Assembly (NCBI GenBank): GCA_964404455.1 | Contig: CAYOJY010000002.1 | Span: 1 to 32,806 of the forward strand | Direction: 5' to 3' | Source of the DNA: CAKOSP01 sp964404455 | GTDB lineage: Bacteria; Bacillota_I; Bacilli_A; RF39; UBA660 | Length of the DNA: 32,806 bases | Shown: one piece after another, positions 29,222 to 32,806 of the stretch | Numbering within the stretch: position 1 is the stretch's first letter | Layout of the letters: each line of letters starts with the position of its first letter | The notes under the pieces: model-generated | What the model saw: only the letters and a program-made list of their open reading frames with translations | Told to the model about the DNA's origin: nothing | Database searches by the model: none | Program-made: the position numbers and the translations under genes

Positions 29222-30486
29222 TTAACTACCTCACTTTTTAAGGTATAAATAGTATTAATTTTAATTTTTTTGGCAACCTCTACAATTTGTTTTTTATTTA
29301 TTTGTTTTAATAATGCCATTCTATCTTCAATAGGCGGTAAATTATCATACACATTAAAAACATAATTATTTAAAATTGAAATATTATTATCCAAAGAAAT
29401 ATTTAAAGAAAACAATAAATTATTTTTAGCATCTTCTAAATTTTCTTCACTAAAATTACCTTTAATCATCTCTTTTAAACAATTCATTATTAATTTAATT
29501 GCTTTTTTTCTCCCCGACTCATCTAAGGAAACTTGAACAATTAACAAATTATCATATTTTAAATATATACTATAAATACCATAACATAAAGAATTTTCTT
29601 CCCGAACTTTTTGATACAGTTTTGAAGATAATCCCCCACTGCCAAAAATATAATTAAAGACTTGAATATTTATATTTTTTTCTTCAATCGTTAAGCCATT
29701 TAAATTAAAAATCAAATTTAAATTAGATTGAACAAAATTAGCGTTATCAATAATTGTTAAAGGTTTTTTTCTTAATTTATTTTCAATATGTAATGAGAGC
29801 TTACTAGTTTTTATTGTTCTTAATTTAAATACTTTCGAAATAATTTTATATACCTCATCAAAATCGATATTTCCTATTAAAAATACATCACAATGATTAT
29901 TATTAATCATATTTTGATATTCTTTATATAAAGTAACTGGCGTAATGTTTTCTAATTCTTCTAAAGTTCCTAAAACTGAATAACTTGTTTTACTATCTTT
30001 ATCCATTTTTTGTAAAGCATTATTAATTGATAATTTTGTAGGATCTTCATTAATACTTTCAATACTTCTTTTCATTCTTTCTTTAATAATATTAAAAGTT
30101 TTTATTTCAAATTCATTATTAATGACTTTAGGCTTTAAAATCATTTCAAAAGGAAGCATTAATGCTTTTTCTAAATAACCTTCTTCTGAAATATAATGCG
30201 GCGCAATAAAATCATATATAAACATTGTATTAATAATCCCACCGGTTTTACTAGCTGTGCCGTAGAAAAAAGCTTTATACAATTCTTCTAATTTAATAAC
30301 AACATCTTTTCTGGTACTATATATCTTTGAACAATCTGTTAATATATCACATAAAAAAGTTTTGAAATTTAAATTTTCTTTTTTAACTTCATCTCTAAAA
30401 TGTATTTCCATATGACAAACTTTTGATTTATCAGTTTTTATTAAATGCAACTTATATGAATTTAAATCATAACTTCTGATTTCCAT
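29218..30486 (-). CDS. ymfF: Inactive M16 peptidase partner YmfF
   Basis: The 422-residue protein has the M16 fold but no HxxEH motif in its N-terminal half (the equivalent region reads around LEELYKAFFYGTASKTGG), so it is a non-catalytic half. RRRN-type residues of the C-terminal half are replaced by LSSKLYQKVREENSLCYGIYS, the usual M16B C-domain motif. It is co-transcribed with ymfH (4-nt overlap) and the dGTPase gene upstream (2-nt gap). The pair probably forms a heterodimeric chamber peptidase in the cytosol. Confidence 0.9.
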   Translation of the reverse strand: MEIRSYDLNSYKLHLIKTDKSKVCHMEIHFRDEVKKENLNFKTFLCDILTDCSKIYSTRKDVVIKLEELYKAFFYGTASKTGGIINTMFIYDFIAPHYISEEGYLEKALMLPFEMILKPKVINNEFEIKTFNIIKERMKRSIESINEDPTKLSINNALQKMDKDSKTSYSVLGTLEELENITPVTLYKEYQNMINNNHCDVFLIGNIDFDEVYKIISKVFKLRTIKTSKLSLHIENKLRKKPLTIIDNANFVQSNLNLIFNLNGLTIEEKNINIQVFNYIFGSGGLSSKLYQKVREENSLCYGIYSIYLKYDNLLIVQVSLDESGRKKAIKLIMNCLKEMIKGNFSEENLEDAKNNLLFSLNISLDNNISILNNYVFNVYDNLPPIEDRMALLKQINKKQIVEVAKKIKINTIYTLKSEVVK

Positions 30487-30488
30487 TT

Positions 30489-31631
30489 TTATCCCTCTTT
30501 TTTATTATTACCATTATATTTTTCTTTATTTATTTTTTTATATTCATTCATAAAATATTCATCAGTCATACCCGCAATATAATCAATTACTATTCTAGCT
30601 GGAGTATTTTTATTATATTCTTCAGTCATATTTTTTAAATAAGAATAAAATATTGGCGAAGTCATATTTTTTCTTTCTAAAACCTTTAAATAATATTCAA
30701 ACATTTCATTAAACATTTTTTCAATGTTTTTGCGTTCTTCCTCGTTGTAGGCATAAAAATAAATATGATTATAATTAAATTTTTTTAATTCCATTATGGC
30801 ATTATAAATATTATCACTTAATTTAATATAATTTTTATCATAACTATTTTTTAAAATATCCATAATAATAGTATTAACAATTTCTTTATTATTAGTACCT
30901 AAAATTTGCGAAATATTAAAAGGAATATCTGATTTTTTTATTAAGCCTACTCTTATTCCATCCTCAATATCTCTTCCCAAATAACCAATTAAATCGCTAA
31001 TTCGAACAACACAGCCCTCTAATGTTGAGGGTCTTAATTTCAAATCTTTATTTGTATAACTTTCAAAATATTCTTTTAAAAATATCTCTTTTGTTTTTTT
31101 AACTGGAACATATATAAAATCAGCAATTTCTCCATTATGACACATAATAGCGTCTAAAACCTGATAAGTAATATTTTTACCTTGACCATAATCTTCAATA
31201 TTCATTAATATTCTAATACTGTGAATATTATGATTAAAGTACCCCTCTCCATGCTTTAAACTTAAATTATTTAAATGAATTTCTCCAACATGACCAAAAG
31301 GAATATGACCTAAATCATGACCTAAAGCTGCCGCCTCAATTAAGTCTTCATTTAAATTCAAAGCTCTACCAATAGTTCTGGCAATTTTACTAACAAATTG
31401 AACATGACTCATTCTTTTACTTAAGTGATCATTTTTTTGATATGAAAAAACTTGTGTTTTATCAATATATCTAATATAGGAAAGTGAATATATTATTCGA
31501 TCAATATCTCGGAAAAAAGGGGTTCTGATATCATCAGTTTCTTCTTTAAACCTTTCTGCCATACTATCTAAACAGGCATATTTATTCAAATTATTATTTT
31601 GCTTCATCATATTTTTTTTAATTTTTTCCAT
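30489..31631 (-). CDS. dgt: dGTP triphosphohydrolase (dGTPase-like HD protein)
   Basis: The enzyme splits dNTPs, typically dGTP, into deoxynucleoside and triphosphate. The 380-residue protein has the HD-domain metal ligands HLSKRMSHVQFV (His76), then LGHDLGHIPFGH (His105, Asp106, His109, His114). RISDLIGYLGRDIED supplies the distal Asp. It has the compact dGTPase-like type 2 architecture. Its AGGAG begins 6 nt after TATAAT, giving a 10-nt leader. It is the first gene of the dgt-ymfF-ymfH transcript. Confidence 0.9.
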   Translation of the reverse strand: MEKIKKNMMKQNNNLNKYACLDSMAERFKEETDDIRTPFFRDIDRIIYSLSYIRYIDKTQVFSYQKNDHLSKRMSHVQFVSKIARTIGRALNLNEDLIEAAALGHDLGHIPFGHVGEIHLNNLSLKHGEGYFNHNIHSIRILMNIEDYGQGKNITYQVLDAIMCHNGEIADFIYVPVKKTKEIFLKEYFESYTNKDLKLRPSTLEGCVVRISDLIGYLGRDIEDGIRVGLIKKSDIPFNISQILGTNNKEIVNTIIMDILKNSYDKNYIKLSDNIYNAIMELKKFNYNHIYFYAYNEEERKNIEKMFNEMFEYYLKVLERKNMTSPIFYSYLKNMTEEYNKNTPARIVIDYIAGMTDEYFMNEYKKINKEKYNGNNKKEG

Positions 31632-31647
31632 AACAACTCCTACAAAA

Positions 31648-31676
31648 ATTATATCCTATTTAATAATATTTTTAAA
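31648..31676 (-). promoter_or_regulatory. Predicted promoter of dgt-ymfF-ymfH
   Basis: TTTAAA (31671-31676), a 17-nt spacer and TATAAT (31648-31653) are followed by 6 nt and AGGAGT. Confidence 0.55.
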
Positions 31677-31773
31677 GACGAACTTTTTTACATACATAAA
31701 ATTCCGTAAATAAATATGACGAAATATAAATATTACTCTTTAAATTATTAATTTAATCCCATTTATTACGTTC

Positions 31774-32331
31774 TTATCTTTCAAAAGAAAACGGTACTTC
31801 ATCAAATATAGTGTATTCTTTAATAATATCCCATATAGTTTCTTCATTTGCGTGATCCATAGCCCAAGAACTCATACAAATACCATTTCCAAATATATTC
31901 CATACAATCATATATTCCATATCAATCGCATCAGGGTCTTTCATTTTAAGATACATATTTGTTAAATTAAAAATATCAAGCATTTCTGTATTTGTTTCTC
32001 TTAATATTTTCTCAATACAAAAATCTATTAAATCTTTATTTTCTTCATAAAAATAACGTATTTCTTTATTAGAAGAAAAATCAGTTAATAATTCTTTATT
32101 ATCCATCAATAAAATCAATAAAAGTATTTCATAAGTTTTAATATTTACATTTTCAATTGAATTTAGAAACAAAAGGGATAAACCTTGTCTATAAATTTCT
32201 TCATTTAATTCAAATAATTCTTCATCTGCTGATTTACAAATAAAGTCACTACATGATCCAGTTGTAAATACATATGGAATATTTTTTACTTCTACCATAT
32301 AATTTTTATCATTTTTTACTTTTATTTTCAT
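31774..32331 (-). CDS. Hypothetical 185-residue protein
   Basis: I do not recognise a family. The protein is acidic, cytosolic and mostly helical. A short beta-rich start (MVEVKNIPYVFTTGSC) is followed by leucine-rich helices and a C-terminal part with YMIVWNIFGNGICMSSWAMD. It lacks a signal peptide and membrane helices. AGGGAGG stands 7 nt before ATG, a strong ribosome-binding site, so it is probably expressed. It is separated from dgt by about 140 nt and from the right-hand GC-rich island by about 400 nt, so it may belong to accessory DNA. Confidence 0.7.
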   Translation of the reverse strand: MKIKVKNDKNYMVEVKNIPYVFTTGSCSDFICKSADEELFELNEEIYRQGLSLLFLNSIENVNIKTYEILLLILLMDNKELLTDFSSNKEIRYFYEENKDLIDFCIEKILRETNTEMLDIFNLTNMYLKMKDPDAIDMEYMIVWNIFGNGICMSSWAMDHANEETIWDIIKEYTIFDEVPFSFER

Positions 32332-32652
32332 TAATTACCTCCCTGTTTCATAATTACATTTTACCTTTTTTAAAAAGAAAAGTAAATCTTTTTAAAAAAG
32401 TTATTTTAACAGATATCAAAAATAAAAGTATTAAAAATGCTATTACTGCAACGGAAATTCACTTTAACAATTTATTAATTTTTTAGTATTTAAATAATTA
32501 TGAAAAAAAACTCATATCCATTTATAGTGTTCATTAACCCCAAAATTTTGTTTTATACTTTTCATACCACTTGTTAGATTACTTTTACCTAGTGGTTAAT
32601 AATTACGACCACAGCAAACTTTCACTGCTTAGCTAAATACCATGCATGGCAC
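32332..32652. other. Intergenic region without a convincing gene
   Basis: It is AT-rich with scattered short inverted repeats (accact/agtggt at 32566-32596; the palindrome ccatgcatgg near 32640). On the minus strand a 17-codon frame (32512-32565, MKSIKQNFGVNEHYKWI) stays open about 11 codons further upstream without a start. This could be a gene remnant, but it is too short to call. Confidence 0.4.
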
Positions 32653-32687
32653 AAAAAAACTCCTCAACCAATAAATTGGTTGAGGAG
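32653..32687 (-). terminator. Strong Rho-independent terminator for a transcript entering from the right
   Basis: A perfect 12-bp stem (ctcctcaaccaa / ttggttgaggag) with a 4-nt loop is followed on the minus strand by seven T. It is the strongest terminator in the window. The gene it serves lies mostly or wholly beyond the right edge. Confidence 0.85.
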
Positions 32688-32806
32688 AAGGGTTTTTCAA
32701 CCTTCTTTCTCTAAAATTTGATTTTTCGACTGCGACGAGGCGGGGCATCGTCGCATATATTCAGATTGACGACAGGGCTTTTTCTCTCGATATTAATTTA
32801 TCAAAT
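32688..32806 (-). other. GC-rich structured segment at the right edge, possible end of a mobile element or ncRNA
   Basis: It holds a GAAGG/CCTTC hairpin just upstream of the terminator. An 8-bp GC-rich hairpin follows (tgcgacga / tcgtcgca, 32731-32755), unlike anything else in the window. On the minus strand a frame entering from the edge reads FDKLISREKALSSI then stop, which could be a protein C-terminus. An overlapping frame reads through CDDAPPRRSRKIKF. Neither is identified. Confidence 0.4.

Noticed and set aside
32274..32486. Plus-strand frame of 70 codons
   Set aside because: It starts antisense within the 185-residue gene, has no ribosome-binding site and a repetitive F/L/K/N composition typical of AT-rich noise.
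32512..32565. 17-codon minus-strand ORF MKSIKQNFGVNEHYKWI
   Set aside because: Codons look protein-like and the frame is open about 11 codons upstream, but there is no Shine-Dalgarno and no identifiable family; kept only as a possible relic.
1..32806. CRISPR array, prophage, integrase, or UGA recoding
   Set aside because: No spaced direct repeats, no phage structural or integrase genes; TGA serves as a normal stop codon in several conserved genes, so the code is standard despite the AT richness.

Overview
The window is AT-rich DNA (roughly a quarter G+C) on the standard genetic code, with TGA used as a stop (for example der and dgkA). Gene content and order point to a spore-forming, low-GC Bacillota of class Bacilli, probably an uncultured gut lineage with a reduced genome. 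Several blocks follow Bacillus subtilis order with losses: hbs/spoIVA; der/engB; rpsU-yqfC-yqfD-(vanZ)-ybeY-dgkA-era-yqzL-recO-(tdk)-glyS; gerE-gerM. Genus-level placement cannot be made from this sequence.

Layout. 1-2660 (minus): the 3'-truncated HU gene, a five-helix SpoIIM-like membrane protein and spoIVA. 2794-4343 (minus): a tiny ORF, a sugar-phosphate nucleotidyltransferase, spoVIF and a small XRE regulator. 4387-7640 (minus): der, engB, a small membrane protein and spoIIP. 7833-11158: rpsT and a transglutaminase-like surface protein (plus), miaA (minus) and tmcAL (plus), the last two back to back. 11259-18268 (minus): ddh, tRNA-Arg(CCG), rseP, cdsA, divIVA, sepF, glyS, tdk, recO and a 29-codon yqzL. 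18313-22276 (minus): era, dgkA, ybeY, a VanZ-like gene, yqfD, yqfC and rpsU. 22508-25246 (minus): a four-gene bacteriocin-type locus. 25378-27890 (plus): a spoIIIAH-like gene, gerE, gerM and rpsD with an S4-type leader. 27944-32331 (minus): the M16 peptidase pair ymfF/ymfH, a dGTPase and an orphan protein. 32332-32806: no convincing gene, but a strong minus-strand terminator and a GC-rich island, possibly the edge of a mobile element.

Many genes serve sporulation: spoIVA and spoVIF in coat and late morphogenesis, SpoIIM-like plus SpoIIP in engulfment, yqfC/yqfD, a SpoIIIAH-like channel protein, gerE and gerM. Plausible sigma-E and sigma-K promoters precede the spoIIIAH-like gene and gerE. The rest is mostly core: ribosome assembly and translation, envelope synthesis, division and DNA repair.

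The most interesting accessory system is the 22.5-25.2 kb locus. It encodes a C39-peptidase ABC exporter, a 130-residue membrane protein and two tandem double-glycine peptides of 46 and 53 residues missing from ordinary ORF calls. Both mature peptides begin Ala-Ser-Ile, contain a GxxxG motif and carry a single C-terminal cysteine, as expected of a two-peptide bacteriocin and perhaps a disulfide-linked one. The exporter's catalytic cysteine lies upstream of every ATG, GTG or TTG in frame, so it seems to start at an AUA codon. A second recurring pattern is a fused promoter/ribosome-binding module: the Shine-Dalgarno, often GGTGAT, begins almost always exactly 6 nt after the -10 box, so these mRNAs should have leaders of only about 10-15 nt.
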